Under the pieces are notes generated by a model. The model did no database searches. It saw only the letters and a program-made list of their open reading frames with translations, and was not told the origin of the DNA. A program made the translations under genes and the position numbers. Of a DNA stretch of 64,000 nt, positions 37,501 to 52,800 are shown piece after piece. Position 1 is the stretch's first letter. The number at the start of each line of letters is the position of its first letter. The DNA lies in NCBI GenBank assembly GCA_007844125.1, contig CM017560.1, forward strand, positions 5,176,259 to 5,240,258. Reading direction: 5' to 3'. Source of the DNA: Sinonovacula constricta (Eukaryota; Mollusca; Bivalvia; Cardiida; Solecurtidae).

Positions 37501-38740
37501 GTGTTCCTGGGATGTACTGTGCTCCTGGGATATACTGTGTTCTTGGGATGTACTGTGTTCCTAGGATGTACTGTGTTCCTGGGATGTACCGTGTTCCTGT
37601 GATATACTGTGTTCCTGGGATGTACTGTGCTCCTGGGATATACTGTGTTCCTGGGATGTACAGTGTTCCTGGGATGTACTGTGTTCCTGGGATGTACTGT
37701 GTTCCTGGGATATACTGTGTTCCTAGGATGTACTGTGTTCCTGGGATGTACTGTGTTCCTAGGATGTACTGTGTTCCTGGGATGTACTGTGTTCCTGGGA
37801 TGTACTGTGTTCCTGGGATGTACTGTGTTCCTGGGCTGTACTGTGTTCCTGGGATGTACCGTGTTCCTGGGGTGTACCGTGTTCCTAGGATGTACCGTGT
37901 TCCTGGGATGTACCGTGTTCCTGGGATGTACCGTGTTCCTGGGATGTACCGTGTTCCTAGGATGTACTGTGTTCCTGGGATGTACCGTGCTCCTGAATGT
38001 ACTGTGTTCCTGGGCTGTACTGTGTTCCTGGGATGTACCGTGTTCCTGGGATGTACCGTGTTCCTAGGATGTACCGTGTTCCTAGTGGGATGTACCGTGC
38101 TCCTGAATGTACTGTGTTACTGGGATGTACTGTGTTCCTAGGATGTACTGTGTTCCTGGGCTGTACTGTGTTCCTGGGATGTACCGTGTTCCTGGGATGT
38201 ACCGTGTTACTGGGATGTACTGTGTTACTGGGATGTACCGTGTTCCTGGGATGTACCGTGTTCCTAGGATGTACTGTGTTCCTAGGATGTACTGTGTTCC
38301 TGGGCTGTACTGTGTTCCTGGGATGTACCGTGTTCCTGGGATGTACCGTGTTCCTGGGATGTACCGTGTTCCTGGGATGTACTGTGTTCCTGGGATGTAC
38401 TGTGTTCCTGGGATATACTGTGTTCCTAGGATGTACTGTGTTCCTAGGATGTACTGTGTTCCTGGGATGTACTGTGCTCCTGGGATGTACTGTGTTCATG
38501 GGCTGTACCGTGTTCCTGGGATGTACCGTGTTACTGGGATGTACTGTGTTCCTGGGATGTACTGTGTTCCTGGGATGTACCGTGTTCCTGGGATGTACCG
38601 TGTTCCTGGGATGTTCTGTGCTCCTGGGATGTACCGTGTTCCTGGGATGTTCAGTGCTCCTGGGATGTACTGTGTTCCTGGGATGTACCGTGTTCCTGGG
38701 ATGTACTGTGTTCCTGGGATGTACCGTGTTCCTGGAAAGC
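34567..38740. repeat. 18-bp tandem array (232 units)
   Basis: The unit is GTACTGTGTTCCTGGGAT. GTTCCT marks at 34571 and 38728 are 4157 bp apart, i.e. 231 intervals less one base. Every length change can be named: two 19-bp units near 34644 and 34663 (GATGGACATGTG), six 17-bp units (GTACCGTGCTCCTGAAT near 36031, 36138, 37289, 37378, 37989 and 38099) and one 21-bp unit (CCTAGTGGGATG near 38083). ATATAC/ATGTAC variants dominate the left half and ACCGTG variants the right. Frames MYCVPG and CTVFLG on the plus strand and IPGTQY on the minus strand are all open, which argues against coding. Confidence 0.95.
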
Positions 38741-40138
38741 GAGTTGCCGTGATTATTTATTATCTTAAAAGCTTACAATATTGTTTTGCGTGTTCCAGTG
38801 TTTACTTTTTTATAGCTAAATATTTAGTACATATAATATATTCCATTTACTGTTAACTACGCGTTCGTCGTCTTATTGTTTCCTTTTTCAGAGGGGTATG
38901 AATGGAAACGATTGGAGAAATGAAAATTATCTCTCTTGTCACATTATGTTTACGTAGGCCAATGGTTGTTTGGTCCTTTTCGTTAGGATTCTTGGACTTA
39001 ATCAATTAATTAGTTTTTTGTAGACGGTGCTATTACAAACAATGAAATTTCTTTTGAATAAATATGGGGCTTAAACCCATCTAAAGACCTAATAAAAAAA
39101 ACGAGAAAGCCACAAAATCACCATGTTTGGTAAAGATTTTTGTTCTGAGTATCACGATGTAAGCAATAAAGTGAGCACACACTCTTAAGAGTGCTATCAT
39201 AAAACTGAATAAATCAAATGAAAGGACCTACTTGCATTTTGGGAGTTTTCAGGGGAGGACTATCCACTAAAGTCTCTTATGGCCACACTGCTTTTCGCTC
39301 TTAGTCGTGTCCTTGAAGCCTGTGGAAGATATGCTCTGTCACTCTTCATTATTCTGTCATGCAATGGGCGCGTGTGTACTATAGTTTCTAGATCATCACC
39401 AAACCTGTATTATATCATAATGTCTGGTCTCTCTCGCCGTACACACTGAATAAGTAGAACTTCCATGCATGCTAATTATGCCTGATAATTGCGTTTGAAC
39501 TAGAATAAATACATCATTGTATATTTATGATACTATGACAATACTTTTACAAACAATGGTGCCAAAGATTTAAAACCTAAATGTCCCTTCGGTGGAAAAC
39601 TTCAATAGAATAAAGATCATAACTCAATTACTTTTAAACTGCCACGTAATTCCCCTTTAAAAAATACCAAGAAAATAGCTGCTGTTCAGTGATGACATTA
39701 GCATGTTTTGTAAATATAAAAATCTGTTTTTACGGTTATATAATTTTGTCTTTCCTAATATGTAAATTCATATTTTCTTTATGTTTAAAAATGTATTAAA
39801 TTAAAATATTTTTTACAAAAACGAAGTAAAAATATATTATTATATGGCTTCACCAAAGTCACAATTTAAAATGTTCATGGCTATTCATGTCTCAGTATAT
39901 TTGTCAGTATTTTTATAGCTTCAAACTTGATTATCTAATTTTTAAATGTCAGAAAAACAACAACTTTTGATTTATTGTTATGAAGTGCAAGCAGTAGAAA
40001 GCAAACGCCTTTAAAATCAGGTAAGGTTAGTTTTAAAACCGTTTTAATTATTTACTTATTACATAATAACGCTGAGCAGCAACAACCTCCTAGCAGCCAC
40101 ATTATCTTCCCCCTTTTTGTTTTCATTGAATTTTAACC
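38741..40138. other. unique DNA between arrays
   Basis: No feature recognised. Confidence 0.45.
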
Positions 40139-41660
40139 TCTGAGTATAGCACCTCCTCTGAGTAAACGTAAACTGTCATACACATATGTCCCTAGGGGCT
40201 GTGATAACCTCGGCTGAGCACCTCCTCTGAGTAAACGTAAACTGTCATACAGATATATCCCTAGAGGCTGTGATAACCTCGGCTGAGCACCACCTCTGAG
40301 TAAACGTAAACTGTCATACAGATATATCCCTAGAGACTGTGATAACCTCGGCTGAGCACCTCCTCTGAGTAAACGTAAACTGCCATTCAGATATATCCCT
40401 AGAGACTGTGATAACCTCGGCTGAGCACCTCCTCTGAGTAAACGTAAACTGTCATACAGATATATTCCTAGAGGCTGTGATAACCTCGGCTGAGCACCTC
40501 CTCTGAGTAAACGTAAACTGTCATACAGATATATTCCTAGAGACTGTGATAACCTCGGCTGAGCACCTTCTCTGAGTAAACGTAAACTGTCATACAGATA
40601 TATTCCTAGAGACTGTGATAACCTCGGCTGAGCACCTCCTCTGAGTAAACGTAAACTGTCATACAGATATATTCCTAGAGACTGTGATAACCTCGGCTGA
40701 GCACCTTCTCTGAGTAAACGTAAACTGTCATACAGATATATTCCTAGAGACTGTGATAACCTCGGCTGAGCACCTCCTCTGAGTAAACGTAAACTGTCAT
40801 ACAGATATATTCCTAGAGGCTGTGATAACCTCGGCTGAGCACCTCCTCTGAGTAAACGTAAACTGTCATACAGATATATTCCTAGAGACTGTGATAACCT
40901 CGGCTGAGCACCTTCTCTGAGTAAACGTAAACTGTCATACAGATATATTCCTAGAGACTGTGATAACCTCGGCTGAGCACCTCCTCTGAGTAAACGTAAA
41001 CTGTCATACAGATATATTCCTAGAGACTGTGATAACCTCGGCTGAGCACCACCTCTGAGTAAACGTAAACTGTCATACAGATATATCCCTAGAGACTGTG
41101 ATAACCTCGGCTGAGCACCACCTCTGAGTAAACGTAAACTGTCATACAGATATATTCCTAGAGACTGTGATAACCTCGGCTGAGCACCTCCTCTGAGTAA
41201 ACGTTAACTGTCACACAGATATATTCCTAGAGACTGTGATAACCTCGGCTGAGCACCACCTCTGAGTAAACGTAAACTGTCATACAGATATATTCCTAGA
41301 GACTGTGATAACCTCGGCTGAGCACCTCCTCTGAGTAAACGTAAACTGTCATACAGATATATCCCTAGAGGCTGTGATAACCTCGGCTGAGCACCTCCTC
41401 TGAGTAAACGTAAACTGTCATACACATATGTCCCTAGAGACTGTGATAACCTCGGCTGAGCACCTCCTCTGAGTAAACGTAAATTGCCATACAGATATAT
41501 CCCTAGAGGCTGTGATAACCTCGGCTGAGCACCTCCTCTGAGTAAACGTAAACTGTCATACAGATATATCCCTAGAGGCTGTGATAACCTCTGATGAGCA
41601 CCATCTCTGAGTAAAGGTTAACTGTCACACAGATATACCCCTATAGGCTGTGATAATCTC
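40139..41660. repeat. 69-bp tandem array (22 units)
   Basis: The unit contains CAGATATATCCCTAGAGACT, GTGATAACCTCGGCTGAGCA and CCTCCTCTGAGTAAACG, then TAAACTGTCATA. GCACC marks from 40149 to 41598 are 1449 bp apart, exactly 21 intervals. Edge units are more diverged (CATATGTCC at the left, CTCTGATGAGC at the right). A CCTTCTCTG variant marks a 138-bp dimer (40566, 40704), recurring at 40911. A minus-strand frame is open for about three units, an effect of 69 being divisible by 3. Confidence 0.95.
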
Positions 41661-43835
41661 TGGCGGGTAATACCTGTGGGCTACCTTCAAAAGTTTAGCA
41701 CTTGCGTACACCATTCAGTAGAGGAGGCATAATTATCTGTTGACAGGTAATAACTTATACGTACAAGACGCCTAACTGATAATCTGGTTTTAAAATTGTG
41801 CCAATAGATTAAAAAAAGTGTAAAGTTTCACTAATAATAATGTTTAATCTGCAAACATGTATTGCTGATTTAGTAAGATGTGAAAAAAGTAACTAGTTTT
41901 CATATTCAGCATAAATATGAGTTTGTGATGACTAAATGTTGTGGAATTCATCTACATTCATATTTTAACTCAGTTGGCACAGGACTGCTTAGTTTATTGT
42001 TTTATTTTAAACCTTTCTGATTCTACTAATAAAGATATATATTGTGTTTAAAAGATACATTGTTTATGATTATATGTTTTTATTTATTTCATCATCCAAT
42101 GTTAACAACATAATGCATATTTAACATTATACACTTTATTAAAAACACAAATGAAGTAAAAAAAAGTTTTATAAAGGGTATTTTGTTTTGGCATCAGTCA
42201 TAACCACTGCATAGGAACACCTGTCAGCAGTTTTCTGTTCCGACGCAAAATGTTGTCGTGTTAGATTCTCGTAAATATTAATATTGCATGGAACACGAAA
42301 ATGAAGTTGTCTTTTAATAGTGTGTACTTTATCCTTGATCAGCACATTATCTTAATATGCTAAAACTTTACTGAAAAAACGCAATCGGAGCTGTGTTTTT
42401 CACATGTGGTGTACGTTTTATACGAAATATTAAGTTAGACATAAATAATAAGACAACAGCATTAGTGCGATCAATGAAACAAACAATACATATGAACAGT
42501 AAAAGGATCTTTGTTTATACGTTGATCCGTGTGAATTCAATTGCATTGGTCAACTCGACGTAAAGCCTATACCGCATTAAATGGCGCGGTCATTGGCTAA
42601 ATACTCCGTTAAAAGAGGAACAATGATAAACGAATATCGCTGTTATGTAAATTCAACGAAACTGACAAGATGGACAGTTTTCTGACATTTTGCAACAATG
42701 GTGATAAAACTTTGACTTTAGACATAAATTTTCCTATTTTGTGACACATTTATGAGTTGCGTTGGCGGATTATACTTGTCCTCGATTCCGCCTTAAAGTA
42801 TAGTATGCTTAAATACTTGGTGCTCATGTCATCGTTCCTGGAAAAGTTATATGGATGGCGCTTTGTTGTTTGCTCTAAAAACAGTGAAGTACGGCGCTTT
42901 CATGCATTGAATTTCGGTTATTATTCAACTTTGGTGAATATCAGAATTGTAAAAAGAGTTTAGTTTAAAATGTTGCTACATCATTAACTGTTACTTGAAT
43001 TGTTAATGTTCAATGTATGTGTATGTATGATTTGTTTAGTTTAAATTGCACTTGTTACGACGATATACTATGTACAAGTCAAATGTTATGCTCTATTCTG
43101 TTGTTTGTATTCGGACTTTCCCATGCGCCAAAAGACAGATCGTTATTGCATAAAATTTTATTACAGGAAATTTGACGGCATTGTAAGTCTTTTAATACAA
43201 CAAGGTTTTTTTCTTGTTCGGTTTGTTGTGAGGCCAAAACGTTCCATCGTTGAACAGGACCTCGACGGCAACCCTTGATGCTCTGCATCAATGCTCACTT
43301 GTCTTTGTCCTTATTACCTCAAGCCATATAAGGTGAATAAGAGATAAAAATGTAACAGAAAGAATTAAATGTGTGCAACAAAGAAGTGCTCTAAGGCAAC
43401 TCCATTTTTACTACTCTTATGTCAATCAACAGCTAGTCTCCTTATAAATATTAACCTGGCACTCATTGTCTTATACAAATGTAAGCAGATATGTTCGGGA
43501 GGTATCGCATGGTTACGTTGGAGGCATTGGCTGCTAAAATTAGTCATTGACAAGCGAAAGATAATAATTAGCACTAAATGATCACAGGAACCGCAACCAC
43601 ACCGAAAACCTTTGGTAAAAAATTATTTATTCTGCAAAAAACAATTCCCCTTAATATTTTTACACATATATGATCGTCTAAACATTTCCATGGAACCACC
43701 ACTTCTCTAAATCACTAATGTTGGTCTATGAAGTAAACATTTGTGAAAATTCGCATTTGTTTCCATGGGCAAGAGGGTACAATGTCGGTATATATTTGTA
43801 TAAACGAACTATTTTGATTCTTTGACTTAAAATGA
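41661..43835. other. unique DNA, no supported gene
   Basis: No feature recognised. Confidence 0.45.
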
Positions 43836-46800
43836 CGCCCATACACTGGCGACACCTGTTGTCTTAACTCCCATACACTGGCGACACCATTTGTCTTCAC
43901 GTCTATACACTGGCGAAATCTGTTGTCTTGACTCCCATACACTGGCGACACCATTTGTCTTCATGTCTATACACTGGCGACACCATTTGTCTTCACGTCT
44001 ATACACTGGCGACACCATTTGTCTTCACGTCTATACACTGGCGACACCATTTGCCTTCACGTCTATACACTGGCGACACCTGTTGTCTTCATGTCTATAC
44101 ACTGGCGACACCTGTTGTCTTCATGTCTATACACTGGCGACACTATTTGTCTTCATGTCTATACACTGGCGACACCTGTTGTCTTAACTCCCATACACTG
44201 GCGACACCTGTTGTCTTCATGTCTATACACTGGCGACACCTGTTGTCTTCACGCCCATACACTGGCGACACTATTTGTCTTCATGTCTATACACTGGCGA
44301 CACCTGTTGTCTTAACTCCCATACACTGGCGACACCTGTTGTCTTCATGTCTATACACTGGCGACACTATTTGTCTTCATGTCTATACACTGGCGACACC
44401 TGTTGTCTTAACTCCCATACACTGGCGACACCTGTTGTCTTCACGCCCATACACTGGCGACACTATTTGTCTTCATGTCTATACACTGGCGACACCTGTT
44501 GTCTTAACTCTCATACACTGGCGACACCTGTTGTCTTCATGTCTATACACTGGCGACACCTGTTGTCTTCACGCCCATACACTGGCGACACTATTTGTCT
44601 TCATGTCTATACACTGGCGACACCTGTTGTCTTAACTCCCATACACTGGCGACACCTGTTGTCTTCATGTCTATACACGGGCGACACTATTTGTCTTCAT
44701 GTCTATACACTGGCGACACCTGTTGTCTTAACTCCCATACACTGGCGACACCTGTTGTCTTCACGCCCATACACTGGCGACACTATTTGTCTTCATGTCT
44801 ATACACTGGCGACACCTGTTGTCTTAACTCCCATACACTGGCGACACCTGTTGTCTTCATGTCTATACACTGGCGACACTATTTGTCTTCATGTCTATAC
44901 ACTGGCGACACCTGTTGTCTTAACTCCCATACACTGGCGACACCTGTTGTCTTCACGCCCATACACTGGCGACACTATTTGTCTTCATGTCTATACACTG
45001 GCGACACCTGTTGTCTTAACTCTCATACACTGGCGACACCTGTTGTCTTCATGTCTATACACTGGCGACACTATTTGTCTTCATGTCTATACACTGGCGA
45101 CACCTGTTGTCTTAACTCCCATACACTGGCGACACCTGTTGTCTTAACTCCCATACACTGGCGACACCTGTTGTCTTCACGCCCATCCACTGTCGACACC
45201 TGTTGTCTTCACGTCTATACACTGGCGACACCTGTTGTCTTAACTCCCATACACTGGCGACACCTGTTGTCTTCACGTCTATACACTGGCGACACCTGTT
45301 GTCTTCACGCCCATCCACTGGCGACACCTGTTGTCTTAACTCCCATACACTGTCGACACCTGTTGTCTTCACGTCTATACACTGGCGACACCTGTTGTCT
45401 TAACTCTCATACACTGGCGACACCTGTTGTCTTCACGCCCATCCACTGTCGACACCTGTTGCCTTCACGTCTATACACTGTCGACACCTGTTGTCTTCAC
45501 GTCTATACACTGGCGACACCTGTTGTCTTCACGTCTATACACTGGCGACACCTGTTGTCTTCACGCCCATCCACTGTCGACACCTGTTGTCTTCACGCCC
45601 ATCCACTGTCGACACCTGTTGTCTTCACGTCTATACACTGTCGACACCTGTTGTCTTCACGTCTATACACTGGCGACACCTGTTGTCTTTACTCCCATAC
45701 ACTGGCGACACCTGTTGTCTTAACTCCCATACACTGGCGACACCTGTTGTCTTCACGCCAATCCACTGTCGACACCTGTTGTCTTCATGTCTATACAGTG
45801 GCGACACCATTTGTCTTCACGTCTACACACTGGCGACACCATTTGTCTTCATGTCTATACACTGGCGACACCTGTTGTCTTCACGCCCATCCACTGTCGA
45901 CACCTGTTGTCTTCATGTCTATACACTGGCGACACCATTTGTCTTCATGTCTATACACTGGCGACACCATTTGTCTTCACGTCTATACACTGGCGACACC
46001 ATTTGTCTTCACGTCTACACACTGGCGAGACCATTTGTCTTCATGTCTATACACTGGCGACACCATTTGTCTTCATGTCTATACACTGGCGACACCTGTT
46101 GTCTTCACGCCCATCCACTGTCGACACCTGTTGTCTTCATGTCTATACACTGGCGACACCATTTGTCTTCATGTCCATACACTGGCGACACCTGTTGTCT
46201 TCACGCCCATCCACTGTCGACACCTGTTGTCTTCACGTCTATACACTGGCGACACCATTTGTCTTCATGTCAATGCACTGGCGACACCATTTGTCTTCAC
46301 GTCTACACACTGGCGACACCATTTGTCTTCATGTCTATACACTGGCGACACCATTTGTCTTCATGTCTATACACTGGCGACACCATTTGTCTTCACGTCT
46401 ATACACTGGCGACACCATTTGCCTTCACGTCTATACACTGGCGACACCATTTATCTTCATGTCTATACACTGGCTACACCATTTGTCTTCATGTCTATAC
46501 ACTGGCGACACCATTTGTCTTCACGTCTATACACTGGCGACACCATTTGTCTTCACGTCTACACACTGGCGACACCATTTGTCTTCATGTCTATACACTG
46601 GCGACACCATTTGTCTTCATGTCTATACACTGGCGACACCATTTGTCTTCACGTCTATACACTGGCGACACCATTTGCCTTCACGTCTATACACTGGCGA
46701 CACCATTTATCTTCATGTCTATACACTGGCGACACCATTTGTCTTCACGTCTATACACTGGCGACACCATTTGTCTTCACGTCTACACACTGGCGACACC

Positions 46801-49800
46801 ATTTGTCTTCATGTCTATACACTGGCGACACCATTTGTCTTCATGTATACACACTGGCGACACTATTTGTCTTCATGTCTATACACTGGCGACACCATTT
46901 GTCTTCACGTCTATACACTGGCGACACCATTTGTCTTCATGTCTATACGCTGGCGAGACTATTTGTCTTCATGTCTATACACTGGCGACACCATTTGTCT
47001 TCATGTCTATACACTGGCGAGACCATTTGTCTTCATGTCTATACACTGGCGACACTATTTGTCTTCATGTCTATACACTGGCGACACCATTTGTCTTCAC
47101 GTCTATACACTGGCGACACCATTTGTCTTCATGTCTATACACTGGCGACACCATTTGTCTTCACGTCTATACAATGGCGACACCTGTTGTCTTCACGTCT
47201 ATACACTGGCGACACCATTTGTCTTCACGTCTATACACTGGCGACACCATTTGTCTTCACGTCTATACACTGGCGATACCATTTGTCTTCACGTCTATAC
47301 ACTGGCGACACCATTTGTCTTCACGTCTATACACTGGCGACACCATTTGCCTTCACGTCTGTACACTGGCGACACCATTTGTCTTCACGTCTATACACAG
47401 GCGACACCATTTGTCTTCACGTCTATACACAGGCGACACCATTTGTCTTCACGTCTATACACAGGCGACACCATTTGTCTTCACGTCTATACACAGGCGA
47501 CACCATTTGTCTTCATGTCTATACACTGGCGACACCAGTTGTCTTCATGTCTATACACAGGCGACACCATTTGTCTTCACGTCTATACACTGGCGACACC
47601 ATTTGTCTTCACGTCTATACACTGGCGACACCATTTGTCTTCACGTCTATACACAGGCGACACCATTTGTCTTCACGTCTATACACAGGCGACACCATTT
47701 GTCTTCATGTCTATACACTGGCGACACCAGTTGTCTTCATGTCTATACACTGGCGACACCATTTGTCTTCATGTCTATACACTGGCGACACCATTTGTCT
47801 TCACGTCTATACACAAGCGACACCATTTGTCTTCACGTCTATACACAGGCGACACCATTTGTCTTCATGTCTATACACTGGCGACACCAGTTGTCTTCAT
47901 GTCTATACACAGGCGACACCATTTGTCTTCACGTCTATACACTGGCGACACCATTTGTCTTCACGTCTATACACTGGCGATACCATTTGTCTTCACGTCT
48001 ATACACAGGCGACACCAGTTGTCTTCATGTCTATACACAGGCGACACCATTTGTCTTCACGTCTATACACAGGCGACACCAGTTGTCTTCATGTCTATAC
48101 ACAGGCGACACCATTTGTCTTCACGTCTATACACTGGCGACACCATTTGTCTTCACGTCTATACACTGGCGACACCATTTGTCTTCACGTCTATACACAG
48201 GCGACACCATTTGTCTTCACGTCTACACACAGGCGACACCATTTGTCTTCATGTCTATACACTGGCGACACCATTTGTCTTCATGTCTATACACTGGCGA
48301 CACCATTTGTCTTCACGTCTATACACTGGCGACACCTGTTGTCTTCACGTCTATACACTGGCGACACCATTTGTCTTCATGTCTATACACTGGCGACACC
48401 ATTTGTCTTCACGTCTATACACTGGCGACACCTGTTGTCTTCACGTCTATACACTGGCGACACCATTTGTCTTCACGTCTATACACTGGCGACACCATTT
48501 GTCTTCACGTCTATACACTGGCGACACCATTTGTCTTCACGTCTATACACTGGCGACACCTGTTGTCTTCACGTCTACACACTGGCGACACCATTTGTCT
48601 TCATGTCTATACACTGGCGACACCATTTGCCTTCACGTCTGTACACTGGCGACACCATTTGTCTTCACGTCTATACACAGGCGACACCATTTGTCTTCAC
48701 GTCTATACACAGGCGACACCATTTGTCTTCATGTCTATACACTGGCGACACCAGTTGTCTTCACGTCTATACACAGGCGACACCATTTGTCTTCACGTCT
48801 ATACACAGGCGACACCATTTGTCTTCATGTCTATACACTGGCGACACCAGTTGTCTTCATGTCTATACACAGGCGACACCATTTGTCTTCACGTCTATAC
48901 ACTGGCGACACCATTTGTCTTCACGTCTATACACTGGCGACACCATTTGTCTTCACGTCTATACACAGGCGACACCATTTGTCTTCACGTCTATACACAG
49001 GCGACACCATTTGTCTTCATGTCTATACACTGGCGACACCATTTGTCTTCATGTCTATACACTGGCGACACCATTTGTCTTCATGTCTCTTCACTGGCGA
49101 CACCATTTGTCTTCACGTCTATACACTGGCGACACCTGTTGTCTTCACGTCTATACACTGGCGACACCATTTGTCATCATGTCTATACACTGGCGACACC
49201 ATTTGTCTTCACGTCTATACACTGGCGACACCTGTTGTCTTAACTCCCATACACTGGCGACACCTGTTGTCTTCACGTCTATACACTGGCGACACCTGTT
49301 GTCTTCACGCCCATCCACTGGCGACACCTGTTGTCTTAACTCCAATACACTGTCGACACCTGTTGTCTTCACGTCTATACACTGGCGACACCTGTTGTCT
49401 TAACTCCCATACACTGGCGACACCTCTTGTCTTCACGCCCATCCACTGTCGACACCTGTTGCCTTCACGTCTATACACTGTCGACACCTGTTGTCTTCAC
49501 GTCTATACACTGGCGACACCTGTTGTCTTCACGTCTATACACTGGCGACACCTGTTGTCTTCACGCCCATCCACTGTCGACACCTGTTGTCTTCACGCCC
49601 ATCCACTGTCGACACCTGTTGCCTTCACGTCTATACACTGTCGACACCTGTTGTCTTCACGTCTATACACTGGCGACACCTGTTGTCTTTACTCCCATAC
49701 ACTGTCGACACCTGTTGTCTTCACGTCTATACACTGGCGACACCATTTGTCTTCATGTCAATGCACTGGCGACACCATTTGTCTTCACGTCTACACACTG

Positions 49801-52800
49801 GCGACACCATTTGTCTTCATGTCTATACACTGGCGACACCATTTGTCTTCATGTCTATACACTGGCGACACCATTTGTCTTCACGTCTATACACTGGCGA
49901 CACCATTTGCCTTCACGTCTATACACTGGCGACACCATTTATCTTCATGTCTATACACTGGCGACACCATTTGTCTTCATGTCTATACACTGGCGACACC
50001 ATTTGTCTTCACGTCTATACACTGGCGACACCATTTGTCTTCACGTCTATACACTGGCGACACCATTTGTCTTCATGTCTATACACTGGCGACACCATTT
50101 GTCTTCACGTCTATACACTGGCGACACCATTTGCCTTCACGTCTATACACTGGCGACACCATTTATCTTCATGTCTATACACTGGCGACACCATTTGTCT
50201 TCACGTCTATACACTGGCGACACCATTTGTCTTCACGTCTACACACTGGCGACACCATTTGTCTTCATGTCTATACACTGGCGACACGATTTGTCTTCAT
50301 GTATACACACTGGCGACACTATTTGTCTTCATGTCTATACACTGGCGACACCATTTGTCTTCACGTCTATACACTGGCGACACCATTTGTCTTCACGTCT
50401 ACACACTGGCGACACCATTTGTCTTCATGTCTATACACTGGCGACACCATTTGCCTTCACGTCTATACACTGGCGACACCTGTTGTCTTCATGTCTATAC
50501 ACTGGCGACACCATTTGCCTTCAGGTCTATACACTGGCGACACCTGTTGTCTTAACTCCCATACACTGGCCACACCTGTTGTCTTCACGCCCATCCACTG
50601 TCGACACCTGTTGCCTTCACGTCTATACACTGTCGACACCTGTTGTCTTCACGTCTATACACTGGCGACACCATTTGTCTTCACGTCTACACCCTGGCGA
50701 CACCATTTGTCTTCATGTCTATACACTGGCGACACCATTTGTCTTCATGTCTACACACTGGCGACACTATTTGTCTTCATGTCTATACACTGGCGACACC
50801 ATTTGTCTTCACGTCTATACACTGGCGACACCATTTGTCTTCATGTCTATACACTGGCGAGACTATTTGTCTTCACGTCTATACACTGGCGACACCTGTT
50901 GTCTTCACGTCTATACACTGGCGACACCATTTGTCTTCACGTCTATACACTGGCGACACCATTTGTCTTCATGTCTACACACTGGCGACACCATTTGTCT
51001 TCACGTCTACACACTGGCGACACCATTTGTCTTCACGTCTATACACTGGCGACACCATTTGTCTTCACGTCTATACACTGGCGACACCGTTTGTCTTCAC
51101 GTCTATACACTGGCGACACCTGTTGTCTTCACGTCTATACACTGGCGACACCTGTTGTCTTCACGTCTATACACTGGCGACACCTGTTGTCTTCACGTCT
51201 ATACACTGGCGACACCATTTGTCTTCACGTCTATACACTGGCGACACCTGTTGTCTTCACGTCTATACACTGGCGACACCATTTGTCTTCACGTCTATAC
51301 ACTGGCGATACCATTTGTCTTCACGTCTATACACTGGCGACACCATTTGTCTTCACGTCTATACACTGGCGACACCATTTGCCTTCACGTCTGTACACTG
51401 GCGACACCATTTGTCTTCACGTCTATACACTGGCGACACGATTTGTCTTTACGTCTATACACTGGCGACACCATTTGTCTTCATGTCTATACACTGGCGA
51501 CACCATTTGTCTTCACGTCTACACACTGGCGACACCATTTGTCTTCATGTCTATACACTGGCGACACCATTTGCCTTCACGTCTATACACTGGCGACACC
51601 TGTTGTCTTCATGTCTATACACTGGCGACACCATTTGTCTTCACGTCTATACACTGGCGATACCATTTGTCTTCACGTCTATACACAGGCGACACCAGTT
51701 GTCTTCATGTCTATACACAGGCGACACCATTTGTCTTCACGTCTATACACAGGCGACACCAGTTGTCTTCATGTCTATACACAGGCGACACCATTTGTCT
51801 TCACGTCTATACACTGGCGACACCATTTGTCTTCATGTCAATGCACTGGCGACACCATTTGTCTTCACGTCTACACACTGGCGACACCATTTGTCTTCAT
51901 GTCTATACACTGGCGACACCATTTGTCTTCATGTCTATACACTGGCGACACCATTTGTCTTCACGTCTATACACTGGCGACACCATTTGCCTTCACGTCT
52001 ATACACTGGCGACACCATTTATCTTCATGTCTATACACTGGCGACACCATTTGTCTTCATGTCTATACACTGGCGACACCATTTGTCTTCACGTCTATAC
52101 ACAGGCGACACCATTTGTCTTCACGTCTATACACTGGCGACACCATTTGTCTTCATGTCTATACACTGGCGACACCATTTGTCTTCACGTCTATACACTG
52201 GCGACACCATTTGTCTTCACGTCTATACACTGGCGACACCATTTATCTTCATGTCTATACACTGGCGACACCATTTGTCTTCACGTCTATACACTGGCGA
52301 CACCATTTGTCTTCACGTCTACACACTGGCGACACCATTTGTCTTCATGTCTATACACTGGCGACACCATTAGTCTTCATGTATACACACTGGCGACACT
52401 ATTTGTCTTCATGTCTATACACTGGCGACACCATTTGTCTTCACGTCTATACACTGGCGACACCATTTGTCTTCATGTCTATACGCTGGCGAGACTATTT
52501 GTCTTCATGTCTATACACTGGCGACACCATTTGTCTTCATGTCTATACACTGGCGAGACCATTTGTCTTCATGTCTATACACTGGCGACACTATTTGTCT
52601 TCATGTCTATACACTGGCGACACCATTTGTCTTCACGTCTATACACTGGCGACACCATTTGTCTTCACGTCTATACACTGGCGACACCATTTGTCTTCAC
52701 GTCTATACAATGGCGACACCTGTTGTCTTCACGTCTATACACTGGCGACACCATTTGTCTTCACGTCTATACACTGGCGACACCATTTGCCTTCACGTCT

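Noticed and set aside
34442..38856. Open frames encoding MYCVPG, CTVFLG or (minus strand) IPGTQY repeats in the 18-bp array
   Set aside because: Both strands and several frames are open at once. Frame switches at the 17-, 19- and 21-bp units are not avoided, so there is no coding signature.
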